A DNA stretch of 64,000 bases from Paenibacillus sp. BK033 (GTDB lineage Bacteria; Bacillota; Bacilli; Paenibacillales; Paenibacillaceae): the NCBI RefSeq assembly GCF_004345425.1, contig NZ_SLVP01000001.1, positions 1,515,395 to 1,579,394 of the forward strand. The letters are read 5' to 3'. The notes under the pieces were generated by a model that was not told the origin of the DNA, did not search any database, and was given only the letters and a program-made list of their open reading frames with translations. Positions 26,569 to 35,466 of the stretch are shown in pieces. Numbering within the stretch: the stretch's first letter is position 1; each line of letters opens with the position of its first letter. The translations under genes were made by a program, and so were the position numbers.

Positions 26569-28539
26569 ATGGACAGGAGAAAATGGCTTGGGACAATTGC
26601 TCATCTGCTGCTCGGCATTCTGTTTCCTTATGTACTCATCGGCGGTATCGTTCTTGTGTACGGATTCATGGCGCCGTCAACAGCCTCCCAGAAGGCTTAC
26701 GGCGCTGCCATCATTCTGGTCTATGCTCTGTTAATCCTTGGAGTAAACCTATGGACCTTGAGGCGGATGGACTTCCGTTCGAAATGGCGCTGGATCGTTA
26801 TTCATACGTTGTGCAACGCCAAGAGGCTGCCCTGCGCGGGCAGCCTCTTGGCGTCTGACATGACCAAACGCCATCCCTCATACATTATCGTAGGGAGGGG
26901 TTCAATGATGCTGGCGGTATGGATCGGATTGCTGCTGTTTGCGGCGGTTTGCGGCTGCGCTTTGCTGCTGACTGCAAGAGCGCAGCGCAATATTAGGGCT
27001 TCGAAGCATATTAGCATGACGGCTTACGGCACATACGCTCAAGCGCAGCAGGATAAGCATGACCTGAATTTGTTCGGGCTTGCCCAGCAGCTCCGGAGGC
27101 GCTTAGGAGCAGCAGCGTCATTTGGGCTGTCGTTTCAATCTCTCGGCCTGACCGGAGCTGCGTTTCTGCTTGCGGGACCGGCCTTGCAGAAGGGAGGACC
27201 CTCCGTTGTCAGTATCGGACTGCCTGTAATCGCGTTGTTCGGCATTCTGGTCAGCGCTTCGCTTGCGGAATTGTCCTCGGCCGTGCCAACGGCGGGCGGC
27301 GTCTATCACTGGGCATCCGCTATCGGCACCAGGAGACGGGGCTGGTATGCAGCCTGGTTTCAACTCGCCGGCCATCTCGCCATGATGGCGCTCATGAATG
27401 GCGCCTGTGCTTATATTCTCGATAAACTATTTTCCGTATGGCTGAACTATAGCTCCTCCTGGTGGTCGACGGGAATCGCGCTGTGTTTCGTTACCGCCGT
27501 TCAGGCTATGATTAATCATTGGGGAACGGGACGTGCGGGAGCTTTGCAGGAAGCCGGAATCATGCTTCACGCTGTCGTTCTGGCTGCCGTAATCGGCGGA
27601 ATCTTTATTGCGTTCGGGCGAAGCGTATACTCGCCGAAGCTTTTATATACGTTTCAAAACGCAAGTCTGGATGGTCATGTTACGCCGTGGGCATTTGTCG
27701 TTGGAATGCTTGTGCTGCAGAAGCTGTTTCTCGGGATGGATGGAGCCGCTCAAGGCTCGGAGGAAACAAGCGATCCCCGCATCCGCGTGCCTTGGGCCAT
27801 CTATTTGTCTTCGGTTTATGCGATGATCGGAGGCTTCGTCCTGTTGATGTGTCTGACCCTTGTTCTGCCCGCGATAGTCGGAACAGCCCTGTTCAGCAGC
27901 GGCGACAGCCTGCTGGCTGCAGCGGCGCTTGACGGCTGGCAGGGGAATACGCTCGTTTTGCTTGTGATAGCGGCGGCTATCTGGGGGAGCGGGAACAGCG
28001 AGCTGCTGATCTGCTCCCGTGCAATCTTTTGTCTGGCGAGGGATCAAGCGGTCCCCTTCAGCAGATTGCTCTCCAGGGTATCGCGCGAGCAGCAATCGCC
28101 GCTTCCGGCGATCGGAACGGCTGCGCTTCTGTCGGTTCTTCTATTTGGGGCGGGCAGGCTGGTCGATGGGGGAGAGGCTGGGGGGATCCCGAGCTTGCTT
28201 GGCTTTACGGTGTTATGCCTGCAGCTGTCGTATATGATTCCGATCTGGATTAAGATTAAGCTGCATGGCAGGCACCGGCTGCTGGACGATGCGCCATGGC
28301 GACTTGGATCATACGGTTTAATCGTAGACCGCGCCGCTTTCATATGGCTGCTTCTGTCCGGAGCGGTCTCTGTCTTCGCCTTAGGATTATGGGGAGCGGT
28401 TGGCACGGGATTATGGTTTATCCTGGTGATGGCCTTGGACAGAAGATACCGCAAGCAGCATCTCGCAAAGCTTCAGAGTCGCTTGAAACGACCCAAAGGG
28501 GAAATCATCCGAATTGAGCGAAAATTCCATCTTCATTAG
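26569..28539 (+). CDS. APC-type amino acid permease ORF with an extra N-terminal membrane module
   Basis: One uninterrupted frame of 656 residues from ATG 26569 (AAAGGAG at 26551-26557). Residues 1 to about 80 hold two hydrophobic helices of a separate-looking module. A perfect 16-bp inverted repeat at 26817-26853 then codes for a poor-quality stretch (CNAKRLPCAGSLLAS). After it lies a second good start, ATG 26905 behind AGGGAGGGG. From about residue 165 the frame is an amino acid-polyamine-organocation permease (LFGLAQQLRRRLGAAASFG, SAVPTAGGVYHWASAIG, GSEETSDPRIRVPWAIYLS) with roughly 12 helices. It may therefore be two genes read in one frame, the permease beginning at 26905. Substrate unknown. 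Confidence 0.7.
   Translation: MDRRKWLGTIAHLLLGILFPYVLIGGIVLVYGFMAPSTASQKAYGAAIILVYALLILGVNLWTLRRMDFRSKWRWIVIHTLCNAKRLPCAGSLLASDMTKRHPSYIIVGRGSMMLAVWIGLLLFAAVCGCALLLTARAQRNIRASKHISMTAYGTYAQAQQDKHDLNLFGLAQQLRRRLGAAASFGLSFQSLGLTGAAFLLAGPALQKGGPSVVSIGLPVIALFGILVSASLAELSSAVPTAGGVYHWASAIGTRRRGWYAAWFQLAGHLAMMALMNGACAYILDKLFSVWLNYSSSWWSTGIALCFVTAVQAMINHWGTGRAGALQEAGIMLHAVVLAAVIGGIFIAFGRSVYSPKLLYTFQNASLDGHVTPWAFVVGMLVLQKLFLGMDGAAQGSEETSDPRIRVPWAIYLSSVYAMIGGFVLLMCLTLVLPAIVGTALFSSGDSLLAAAALDGWQGNTLVLLVIAAAIWGSGNSELLICSRAIFCLARDQAVPFSRLLSRVSREQQSPLPAIGTAALLSVLLFGAGRLVDGGEAGGIPSLLGFTVLCLQLSYMIPIWIKIKLHGRHRLLDDAPWRLGSYGLIVDRAAFIWLLLSGAVSVFALGLWGAVGTGLWFILVMALDRRYRKQHLAKLQSRLKRPKGEIIRIERKFHLH
26817..26853 (+). 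repeat. Perfect 16-bp inverted repeat inside the permease ORF
   Basis: CGCCAAGAGGCTGCCC pairs with GGGCAGCCTCTTGGCG around a 5-base loop (TGCGC). No T tract follows. It looks like a terminator or palindromic insertion between two gene parts, but lies in open coding frame. Confidence 0.85.
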
Positions 28540-28837
28540 TTGCAGGAGACGGATTCCCGGGAAATGAGGAAATAACGACCGCTTTTATTTCCCGGGGAAG
28601 CGCATAATCTTACACAAAGAAAACGTTTTCGACACCGCGGGCTCGAATGTTACAAAAGGTGTCGAAGAGTAGTCTTGGAAGACTACTCAAAAACGGCTGA
28701 AAAGCCCGTATTTATACCTGTTTCCGGCTTATTAACGCTATTAATAATAGAGAGCCAAAAGATGTTTTTGCCATCTTCTCCCTTATCGGATTATAATAGT
28801 GGAAGGATAGAAATGGACAGGAGGCCATCAGAAGCAA
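28540..28837. other. Noncoding gap between permease and MOSC genes
   Basis: About 300 bases without a gene. It holds a palindrome GAAAACGTTTTC (28619-28630) that resembles a CcpA cre site at 12 of 14 positions, a 22-base perfect hairpin (28667-28688, arms GAGTAGTCTTG / GAAGACTACTC region) without a T tract, and the promoter described separately at 28768-28797. I see no other structure or ORF with a ribosome binding site. Confidence 0.5.
28768..28797 (+). promoter_or_regulatory. Sigma-A promoter of the MOSC gene
   Basis: TTGCCA (28768-28773), an 18-base spacer and a consensus TATAAT (28792-28797), 40 bp ahead of the MOSC start codon. Confidence 0.75.
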
Positions 28838-29527
28838 ATGTCACGGGAAATAGTAAACAGCCGGATTGTCTCTCTGAATGTAGGAACGCCGGTAGTGGCG
28901 ATGCACGGAAGCAAGCCCATTCAAACAGGGATATACAAGACAGCTTCCGAGAGCAGGCATTTTTTAAGCAAAACAGGGTTAAACGGCGACGGTCAGGCGG
29001 ATCTGGTTAATCACGGCGGACCGGATAAAGCGGTGTGCGTTTATTTCGAGCGTCATTTCCCGCACTGGGAAGAGTGGCTGGGCAATAAGCTGAGCTACGG
29101 CGCTTTCGGCGAGAATTGGACGGTGTCCGGTTGGACGGAGCATGATTTGTGCATCGGAGACGTTGTTCAAGCCGGCGAAGCGGTTGTTCAAGTAAGCCAG
29201 CCAAGACAGCCTTGCTTCAAGCTTGGCATCCGCCATCAGCGCCCGGAGCTTGCCGCGCAGGTGCAGCAAACCGGATACACCGGTTTTTATTTCCGCGTGC
29301 TGAAGGAAGGCGAAGTTGAGGCAGGCGAGGAATTGAAGGTTCTGGAACGGCATCCGGCAGCCATCTCCCTGGCCGAGGCCAATCGCGTTATGTACAAGGG
29401 CAAGACAGACTTGGAAGGAATGTCGGCACTGCTTGCGGTCGAGGAGTTATCCGAGAGTTGGAAGCAGACCCTGTCCGGCCGCATGGAAAGGCTTCGGCAA
29501 GAGACGCGGGGAGGCCACGCGGATTGA
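28838..29527 (+). CDS. MOSC domain-containing protein (YiiM-like)
   Basis: Protein of 229 residues. The MOSC beta-barrel features are visible: GLNGDGQADLVNHGGPDKAVCVYF at residues about 50-73 (shown by its ends), YGAFGENWTVSGW, GDVVQAGEAVVQVSQPRQPC with the conserved Cys, and a C-terminal extension of about 70 residues. MOSC proteins are thought to carry or deliver sulfur for molybdenum-cofactor chemistry or to detoxify N-hydroxylated bases (YiiM); the substrate here is unknown. ATG 28838 lies 15 bp after AGGAGG, rather far. Overlaps the next start by TTGA. Confidence 0.9.
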   Translation: MSREIVNSRIVSLNVGTPVVAMHGSKPIQTGIYKTASESRHFLSKTGLNGDGQADLVNHGGPDKAVCVYFERHFPHWEEWLGNKLSYGAFGENWTVSGWTEHDLCIGDVVQAGEAVVQVSQPRQPCFKLGIRHQRPELAAQVQQTGYTGFYFRVLKEGEVEAGEELKVLERHPAAISLAEANRVMYKGKTDLEGMSALLAVEELSESWKQTLSGRMERLRQETRGGHAD

Positions 29528-30534
29528 AGGATATCGAGCTCGCCGCGCTAATTGAGCAGTACCGGTTCGATGGGCAATGGAAGGTTGTACCGGGAGACAG
29601 CGGGATGAATAACACGACACGGATGATCAAGGCGGGCGACGAGCGGTACGTTCTTCGTGTGTATAACAATCACCGGGACAGAAACATTGTTGCGCTTGAA
29701 CACCAAGTGCTCTTTGCGCTTGACCGGCAGCAGCCGGGCTTCAGCGTTCCCGTACCCGTGGAGAACCGTTCAAGAGATACGGTTTCCGTTCTGCAGGACG
29801 GTGCGCTTGCCGCATTATACCGGTATATTCCGGGGGAACGGCCAACCGTTCAGCATAAGGAGCATATCCGCTCTCTTGGCGAGTCGGCCGCCAGGGTCTC
29901 AAAGGCGTTGCGCGGCATGACGATTTCGCATAAGCCGATCTATGATCCGTACTACTTGCTGGAAGAAACCTATTCCTCCCTAATCCGTCATGAGCTTCCC
30001 GTCATTTTGCAGTCTTCCGAACAATTTATTGCCAGGGCAGACAAAGCCGCGGCAATCGTAAACCAGGTAAAAGACTTGTCCAGGGGATTACCGGCCGTAA
30101 AAGAGCTGCCCCATCAATGGATTCATGGCGATCTTAACTTTAGCAACACGGTGGCGGACGGCGAAACGATCATTGGCGTGCTGGATTTCGAGTTTTGTAC
30201 CGTTGATGTCAGGGCGATGGAGCTTGTTGTAGCGCAAATTGATTTCTTCAAAGGCGAGGAATCGGAAATATGGGAAAGGCTGCGGCTATTCTGCGAAGGT
30301 TACGGAAGCATCGACAAGCTTACGCTTGCTGAGGTTGAGGTGATGCCCCTTCTTATTAAGCTGAGAATGCTTGATGTGTTTCTTCACTTCGCGGGCCGCT
30401 ATAAAGAAGGTCTGGATGATGCCGCGTTAGTTGCAGGCTTTATCGACCAGACGTACCAGATTTGCGAATGGGTGGACCGGAACGAAGAGCAGCTGCTGAC
30501 ATTGTTCCGGCATGAGCTTTTGAAAGAGGTATAA
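29524..30534 (+). CDS. Phosphotransferase (APH / homoserine-kinase-type fold)
   Basis: Protein of 336 residues. The TTG at 29524 overlaps the MOSC stop (TTGA), with GGGGAGG (29508-29514) upstream; an earlier ATG at 29458 would lie within the MOSC gene. Aminoglycoside-phosphotransferase fold: nucleotide-binding Lys-like region (RYVLRVYNNHRDRNI), catalytic loop HQWIHGDLNFSNTV with the H-x-D-x4-N motif, and metal-binding DFEFCTVDVRAMELV. Related to homoserine kinase ThrB2 and choline kinase-like proteins; the small-molecule substrate is unknown. Probably in one transcript with the MOSC and YdjC-type genes. Confidence 0.88.
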   Translation: MKDIELAALIEQYRFDGQWKVVPGDSGMNNTTRMIKAGDERYVLRVYNNHRDRNIVALEHQVLFALDRQQPGFSVPVPVENRSRDTVSVLQDGALAALYRYIPGERPTVQHKEHIRSLGESAARVSKALRGMTISHKPIYDPYYLLEETYSSLIRHELPVILQSSEQFIARADKAAAIVNQVKDLSRGLPAVKELPHQWIHGDLNFSNTVADGETIIGVLDFEFCTVDVRAMELVVAQIDFFKGEESEIWERLRLFCEGYGSIDKLTLAEVEVMPLLIKLRMLDVFLHFAGRYKEGLDDAALVAGFIDQTYQICEWVDRNEEQLLTLFRHELLKEV

Positions 30535-30577
30535 CCCCATTCCTTCATGTTGCCAATTTGAGAGAGGATGTGCCGGT

Positions 30578-31498
30578 ATGAACGTTGCAGCATCGCTTGG
30601 ATACGACAGCCAGGAACGATTGTTGATCATTAACGCTGACGATTACGGACTGTGTCAGTCAACCAATAAAGGAATACAGCAGCTGCTTCAGGAACAGGCG
30701 GTAAGCTCGGCAACCCTTATGATGCCGTGCAAGTCCTCTCGCGAAGCAGCTCTTTGGAGTGCCACACATCCGCAATACGATGTGGGCATTCATTTTACGT
30801 TTACAAGCGAATGGGATTCTTACCGTTGGGGGCCGGTTCTCAAGGGCAGCGATACGCAGTCGCTGGTAACCGCCGAAGGGTATTTCCCGAAGGATTGCAG
30901 AAGCTTCGAGCTTCAGGCTGAACCTCGGCAGGTGAAGAAGGAAATGATTGCCCAGATCGAAGCCGCGCTTGAATTGGGAATGAATCCAACTCATGCCGAT
31001 AACCACATGGGAAGCTTGTACGGTCTGGAGACGGGCAAAAACTTTCTGAAAGAAATATTCGAAGTATGCTCAGCATACGGGCTGCCGTTCCGGATGCCCC
31101 GCAAGGTGGCGGCGGCAAACGGGCAGATGGTTCCGCCCGAGCTGGAGGAGCAGGCGCGCCAGCTTGGTTTGCTGGCCCATGCAATGGGAGTCGTCGTTCT
31201 TGATTATTTGGTTGGCCTTCCGTTCCCGCTTAAGCCGGGAGATACCTACGATACGGTTAAGGCCGACCTGAAGCAGCAATTGAAGCAGCTGCAGCCGGGC
31301 GTTACCGAATTGTTATTCCATCCTTCTCTCGTGACGGATGAGCTGCTGGCTTTCCACGGTCAGCCGGAGAAGCGCGGCATGGAGTTCCAATTGTTCCGCG
31401 ATCCGGACGTCCAGCAAACCTTGCGGTCGGAAGGGATCCGCCTGATCCGCTGGAGAGATTTGCAGCTGCTGCAAAGCACCGTATACGGAAGGCCGTAA
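30578..31498 (+). CDS. YdjC/ChbG-family carbohydrate deacetylase
   Basis: Protein of 306 residues. ChbG/HpnK-type motifs are present: INADDYGLCQSTNKGI at the N terminus (metal-binding Asp and catalytic Asp), VGIHFTFTSEWD, and HADNHMGSLYGL with metal-binding His residues, plus the late LLFHPSLV. The family removes N-acetyl groups from short chitin-type oligosaccharides. ATG 30578 follows GAGAGGATG. No chitin PTS genes are adjacent. Confidence 0.9.
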   Translation: MNVAASLGYDSQERLLIINADDYGLCQSTNKGIQQLLQEQAVSSATLMMPCKSSREAALWSATHPQYDVGIHFTFTSEWDSYRWGPVLKGSDTQSLVTAEGYFPKDCRSFELQAEPRQVKKEMIAQIEAALELGMNPTHADNHMGSLYGLETGKNFLKEIFEVCSAYGLPFRMPRKVAAANGQMVPPELEEQARQLGLLAHAMGVVVLDYLVGLPFPLKPGDTYDTVKADLKQQLKQLQPGVTELLFHPSLVTDELLAFHGQPEKRGMEFQLFRDPDVQQTLRSEGIRLIRWRDLQLLQSTVYGRP

Positions 31499-31541
31499 AA
31501 TTGAAACCGAAACAGGAACTGGGATTATCGGGGGAGAATTT

Positions 31542-32039
31542 TTGGAAACCATACGATTTCATTATAGCCAGCATGTAGCTAGAGCGATGAAGAGTTTATA
31601 TTTTCAAACCTTGCGAATTCGACTAACGTGGGTTTTCGAGATCTTATTGGTTATAACCTGTTTCGTGATTGCCGCCGCTACGAATTCCAGGCTGCTGGCG
31701 GTCATTGCGGCTGCAGTCGTTATATTAGCGCTATTAAACTATGTAACCCAATGTATTATTCATCCAAGGAGAATCGTTAAAGACAGAAAGCTGAACGGAG
31801 AGTTCGAATACAGCTTTAATTCCGATAATCTTAAATTAACGATGGCGGATGGAACATCCAATGTGAATTGGAGTTATTTCGCGAAGGTCTGGGAGAACCA
31901 GCACTATTATTTTTTGTTCCATAATAAGAGGCAGTATTGGATCGTCCCGAAAGAATCGTTCCGTAATAGCGAGCAGGAACAATTATTCCGTCAGATCGTT
32001 CAAAGCCATCTTTCCATAACTACGGGAGTCATCCGATAA
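31542..32039 (+). CDS. YcxB-like membrane protein
   Basis: Protein of 165 residues with a TTG start. Two transmembrane segments lie at about 27-45 and 50-68 (WVFEILLVITCFVIAAAT, LLAVIAAAVVILALLNYV). The C-terminal half is the YcxB-type soluble domain (GEFEYSFNSDNLKLTMADG, WSYFAKVWENQHYYFLFHN, YWIVPKESF). Function unknown. It precedes the MoxR gene by 21 bp and reads as the first gene of that operon. Confidence 0.8.
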   Translation: METIRFHYSQHVARAMKSLYFQTLRIRLTWVFEILLVITCFVIAAATNSRLLAVIAAAVVILALLNYVTQCIIHPRRIVKDRKLNGEFEYSFNSDNLKLTMADGTSNVNWSYFAKVWENQHYYFLFHNKRQYWIVPKESFRNSEQEQLFRQIVQSHLSITTGVIR

Positions 32040-32060
32040 CCGGACAAAGGAGACGCACTT

Positions 32061-33020
32061 ATGTCATTTCAATCGATTAACCAATTAGCGGAGAGACTGA
32101 AGACCAATATCGGCCAGGTTATTGTTGGAAAAGAAAGCGTTACCGAATTGTTGTTTATCGCCTTAATTACTTCGGGCCATGTTCTGCTGGAGGATGTGCC
32201 CGGCACGGGGAAAACGCTGCTCGCCAAATCGCTGGCGCAGTCGTTGAAGCTCCAGTTCCGCCGGGTACAGTTCACGCCGGACCTGTTGCCTTCCGATCTG
32301 AGCGGGATCCAGTATTACAATCAGAAAGAGGGCGGCTTCGAGTTTCGTCCGGGGCCGCTCTTTACGAATCTGCTGCTTGCCGACGAGATAAACCGAGCTA
32401 CTCCGCGGACGCAATCCAGCCTGCTCGAATGCATGGAAGAGCGTCAGATTAGCGTCGACGGAGAGACGAAACGTCTGGACAAGCCGTTTATGGTCATTGC
32501 AACCCAAAATCCGGTGGAGCATCAAGGTACGTTCCCGCTGCCGGAAGCGCAGCTTGACCGGTTCTTATTCAAGATCCAGATGGGCTATCCCACAACGGAG
32601 GAAGCGCTTCAAATCCTGAAACGCTTTAATAATGCCGACCCGTTATCGCAATTGGATGCGGTTGCAACAGCTGCCGATATCGCGGAAGCCCAGCGTCATT
32701 ATGCGGAAGTCCGCATAGAAGACGAAGTGCTGCATTATCTGCTTCAGCTGATCGAACGGACCCGCACGCGCGACGATATTCTTGTTGGCGTAAGTCCGCG
32801 CGGCAGCCAGGCGCTCCTTAGAGCTTCGCAGGTCCATGCGATTCTGCGCGGCCGGGATTACGTCACGCCGGATGACGTGAAAGCGATGGCGAAGCCGGTG
32901 CTGGCGCACCGCTTGTCTCTAAGGGGAATGCAGAGGTCTCATAAGCATGCGGAAGACATTATCGAAGATATTATCCGGCAAACCGCGGTGCCTGCGGAAG
33001 CTGGAATCGGCTCCCGATAG
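32061..33020 (+). CDS. MoxR-type AAA+ ATPase
   Basis: ATPase of 319 residues. Walker A is EDVPGTGKTLLAKSLA, Walker B LLLADEINRATPRTQSSLLE, sensor 1 ATQNPVEHQGTFPLPEAQLD, and the arginine-rich sensor 2 region VSPRGSQALLRASQ. MoxR proteins act as chaperone-like ATPases maturing partner complexes, usually with a DUF58 protein. Here it is followed by exactly such a protein, 11 bp downstream. Confidence 0.95.
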   Translation: MSFQSINQLAERLKTNIGQVIVGKESVTELLFIALITSGHVLLEDVPGTGKTLLAKSLAQSLKLQFRRVQFTPDLLPSDLSGIQYYNQKEGGFEFRPGPLFTNLLLADEINRATPRTQSSLLECMEERQISVDGETKRLDKPFMVIATQNPVEHQGTFPLPEAQLDRFLFKIQMGYPTTEEALQILKRFNNADPLSQLDAVATAADIAEAQRHYAEVRIEDEVLHYLLQLIERTRTRDDILVGVSPRGSQALLRASQVHAILRGRDYVTPDDVKAMAKPVLAHRLSLRGMQRSHKHAEDIIEDIIRQTAVPAEAGIGSR

Positions 33021-33031
33021 GGGGTCAATCG

Positions 33032-34138
33032 ATGATTATATTTTGGGTAGCGTTTGCCGCAATCATTGTCTTTTTCCTGCAGGCCAAAATCTTTCATAAG
33101 TATGCTTTGCGTCAAATCGGGTATGAACGGCAATTTCAAAAAAGGGTTAGCTTTCGCGGCGAAACGATCGAGCTGGTCGAGCAGTTGACCAATGCCAAAT
33201 GGCTGCCCGTTCCCTGGATGCGGGTCGAGTCCCAGTTATCTTCGGACTTAAGGTTTCACCGGCAGGATAATCTGGAAGTGAGCAGCGGCAAGCTGCTGCA
33301 AAATCATAAAAGCTTTTTCACCCTTATGCCTTATACGAAAATCACGAGAAGACACCGCATCGAATGCAAGAAGCGGGGCTGGTATAAGCTGCAGTCGGTG
33401 ACCATGACGGCGGGCGATCTGCTAGGCTTTCTGCATCAGACGAAGCAAATTGCATTAAATGGCGAATTAATCGTCTACCCGACACCTGCAGAGGTACCCG
33501 TGCATCAACTGCCTTCGCATAGCTGGCAAGGGGAGATGTCCGTAAGACGCTGGATTGTCGAGGATCCGTTTGTCGTGATGGGGACTCGCGAGTACCGTTC
33601 CGGGGACACCTACAAAATGGTCAATTGGAAAGCAACGGCAAGGACCGGCAATCTTCAGGTTCATCAATACGACTATACGGCGGACCGCAGGCTGATGGTT
33701 TACCTGAACGCGGAAGACAACGAAAGCATGTGGCGTTCCATTAATGACGAAGAGCTTATCGAGCACGGAATCGAATGGGCGGCAGGTGCAGCCCAGGCCG
33801 TTATACAAGGCGGCATGGAAGCGGGCTTCTGCACGAACATGCCGATTATCGGGGAGTCCGGCAGCACGTTCATTGAACCGCGCAGCGGCGGAGGGCATTT
33901 GACGGATATATTCGAGGCCATGGCAAAGCTTGAGCTTGTGCGGACAGAGCCCTTTGCGGATCTGTTAGCCCGGGAAGCGGACAGCGGCTACTCCCAGCGT
34001 GACGTGCTTGTGATCTCCAGCTTTTGGAACGATCAACTCGAGCTCCAAGCGGACAGGCTTCGCCGCAACGGGAATGCGGTTGTTCATTGGAAGCTGACGC
34101 CGAATCCGGTTCAAGAGCAGGCAGGTGAAGCAGGATGA
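33032..34138 (+). CDS. DUF58 domain protein
   Basis: Protein of 368 residues: an N-terminal hydrophobic segment (IIFWVAFAAIIVFFLQAKIF), a beta-rich ectodomain-like region and the DUF58 signature GTREYRSGDTYKMVNWKATART (about residues 190-211, given by its ends), followed by a von Willebrand-type segment (RLMVYLNAEDNESMW). It is the usual partner of MoxR ATPases. It overlaps the next gene by ATGA. Confidence 0.92.
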   Translation: MIIFWVAFAAIIVFFLQAKIFHKYALRQIGYERQFQKRVSFRGETIELVEQLTNAKWLPVPWMRVESQLSSDLRFHRQDNLEVSSGKLLQNHKSFFTLMPYTKITRRHRIECKKRGWYKLQSVTMTAGDLLGFLHQTKQIALNGELIVYPTPAEVPVHQLPSHSWQGEMSVRRWIVEDPFVVMGTREYRSGDTYKMVNWKATARTGNLQVHQYDYTADRRLMVYLNAEDNESMWRSINDEELIEHGIEWAAGAAQAVIQGGMEAGFCTNMPIIGESGSTFIEPRSGGGHLTDIFEAMAKLELVRTEPFADLLAREADSGYSQRDVLVISSFWNDQLELQADRLRRNGNAVVHWKLTPNPVQEQAGEAG

Positions 34139-35466
34139 ACCAATTGAAAAAGCGGCATTCACTGCTGCATTTGATTTATGGGAGCATAGAAACGTTATTC
34201 GCTTTGCCGATATGGTTTATCGCCCTTTTCTATACGTCAACCGATGCGTTTACGGCGGTATGGCTTCTGACCGTCCCGTTCATTTATATGACGGGGGCAG
34301 TGTGGATCCGAAAGTTGAAAAATAACCGCAGGATATACCGGCTGCTGCTGGGTATTCTGCTTGGAGCGCTTCATGCCGGCTTGATCTATGCCGTATTAAT
34401 GGCCGTTCAGGCGGATCTTCCGGGAGCGGCGGTTGCCCTGCCGATACTGCTTGGAGCCTTTACGGCCGTTAGAGGAATGGGAGCAGGCACCAAAGGCTGG
34501 TATGCCTCCTTTCCGAACACGTTTATGTTCGTTAGTGTCATTCTGTATACGATATTAACGATCGTTGCCCATCTTCAGGAGCAGCTGCAGCCGTATTTTA
34601 CGTTCCTGACCATTTGCGGCATTGTTGCTCTTGTTCTAATGCTTTACATCATTAATGAACGTTTATTGTCCTATGAGACGCAATCCGGCGGAGCTATTCA
34701 ATCGTCGACGACAAGAACATTCAAACGGCAAAACCGTTTCATGTTGACGATTGTAGCCGTTCTTCTTCTCCTAGCAGGTTTGTTCCGCCAGCTTCAGTCT
34801 TCCATTGAATCGTTTTTCCATGCGGTTATGAACAAAATTTTGGGCTGGATGGACGGTTCAGGCAAACCGATCGAGGAGCCGCCTTCCGACACGCAGCCTC
34901 CCCCAAGCGGACTGCCACCCGTAGAGGCGCATAATCCGCCGGCTTGGCTGGAAAGATTGGAACTGGTAGCGAAATATATTGGCATCGCGCTTCTGATCAT
35001 TGGTGTCGCGGTACTCTTGTTCTTTATTGGCCGCAAGCTGTACGGTCTCTTAAACAAGATGCTGGGCAGAATCTGGGAACGGGCTGCTGACAGCAAGGAT
35101 GCCGCCGTCGGTTATACGGATGAGGTTGAAAGTCTGGTTGACCGAACCAAATGGAGCGTAAGACTTGGCAAATCAAGCAGGAAGAAGGAAGCACGCTGGG
35201 AGGAGCTGTCTACAACCGGAGAGAAAATCCGTTATCTGTACCGGAGATATGTTGCGGCTGCCGTAGGCCGGGGGTATGATTATAAGCCTCATTACACGGT
35301 TAGAGAAACCGCGTCGGATATTACGGCCTGGAGCAGCAAATCCGTCTCGCAGGCAGATGCCGATAGTCTTGCCCGTCTGTATGACGAAGCTCGTTACGGT
35401 GGACGGGAGCCAAAAGAAGAACTCGTCCAATCCCTTAAGAAGAAATTGGACGAGTTGCGCAAATAA
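34135..35466 (+). CDS. DUF4129 domain membrane protein
   Basis: Protein of 443 residues with several membrane segments in the first half (about seven between residues 14 and 225) and another at about 280-300, then a cytoplasmic DUF4129-type C-terminal domain (KIRYLYRRYVAAAVGRGYDYKPHYTVRETASDI). In related operons the third gene is usually a transglutaminase-like (TgpA) protein that ends in DUF4129; the transglutaminase Cys-His-Asp core is absent here. Its job is likely scaffolding in the same MoxR-DUF58 complex, but this is inference. It abuts ypdA at a convergent junction with no gap. Confidence 0.85.
   Translation: MNQLKKRHSLLHLIYGSIETLFALPIWFIALFYTSTDAFTAVWLLTVPFIYMTGAVWIRKLKNNRRIYRLLLGILLGALHAGLIYAVLMAVQADLPGAAVALPILLGAFTAVRGMGAGTKGWYASFPNTFMFVSVILYTILTIVAHLQEQLQPYFTFLTICGIVALVLMLYIINERLLSYETQSGGAIQSSTTRTFKRQNRFMLTIVAVLLLLAGLFRQLQSSIESFFHAVMNKILGWMDGSGKPIEEPPSDTQPPPSGLPPVEAHNPPAWLERLELVAKYIGIALLIIGVAVLLFFIGRKLYGLLNKMLGRIWERAADSKDAAVGYTDEVESLVDRTKWSVRLGKSSRKKEARWEELSTTGEKIRYLYRRYVAAAVGRGYDYKPHYTVRETASDITAWSSKSVSQADADSLARLYDEARYGGREPKEELVQSLKKKLDELRK

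Noticed and set aside
28675..29010. 111-codon ORF overlapping the MOSC gene start
   Set aside because: Different frame from the clear MOSC gene and no ribosome binding site; its beginning covers the MOSC promoter.
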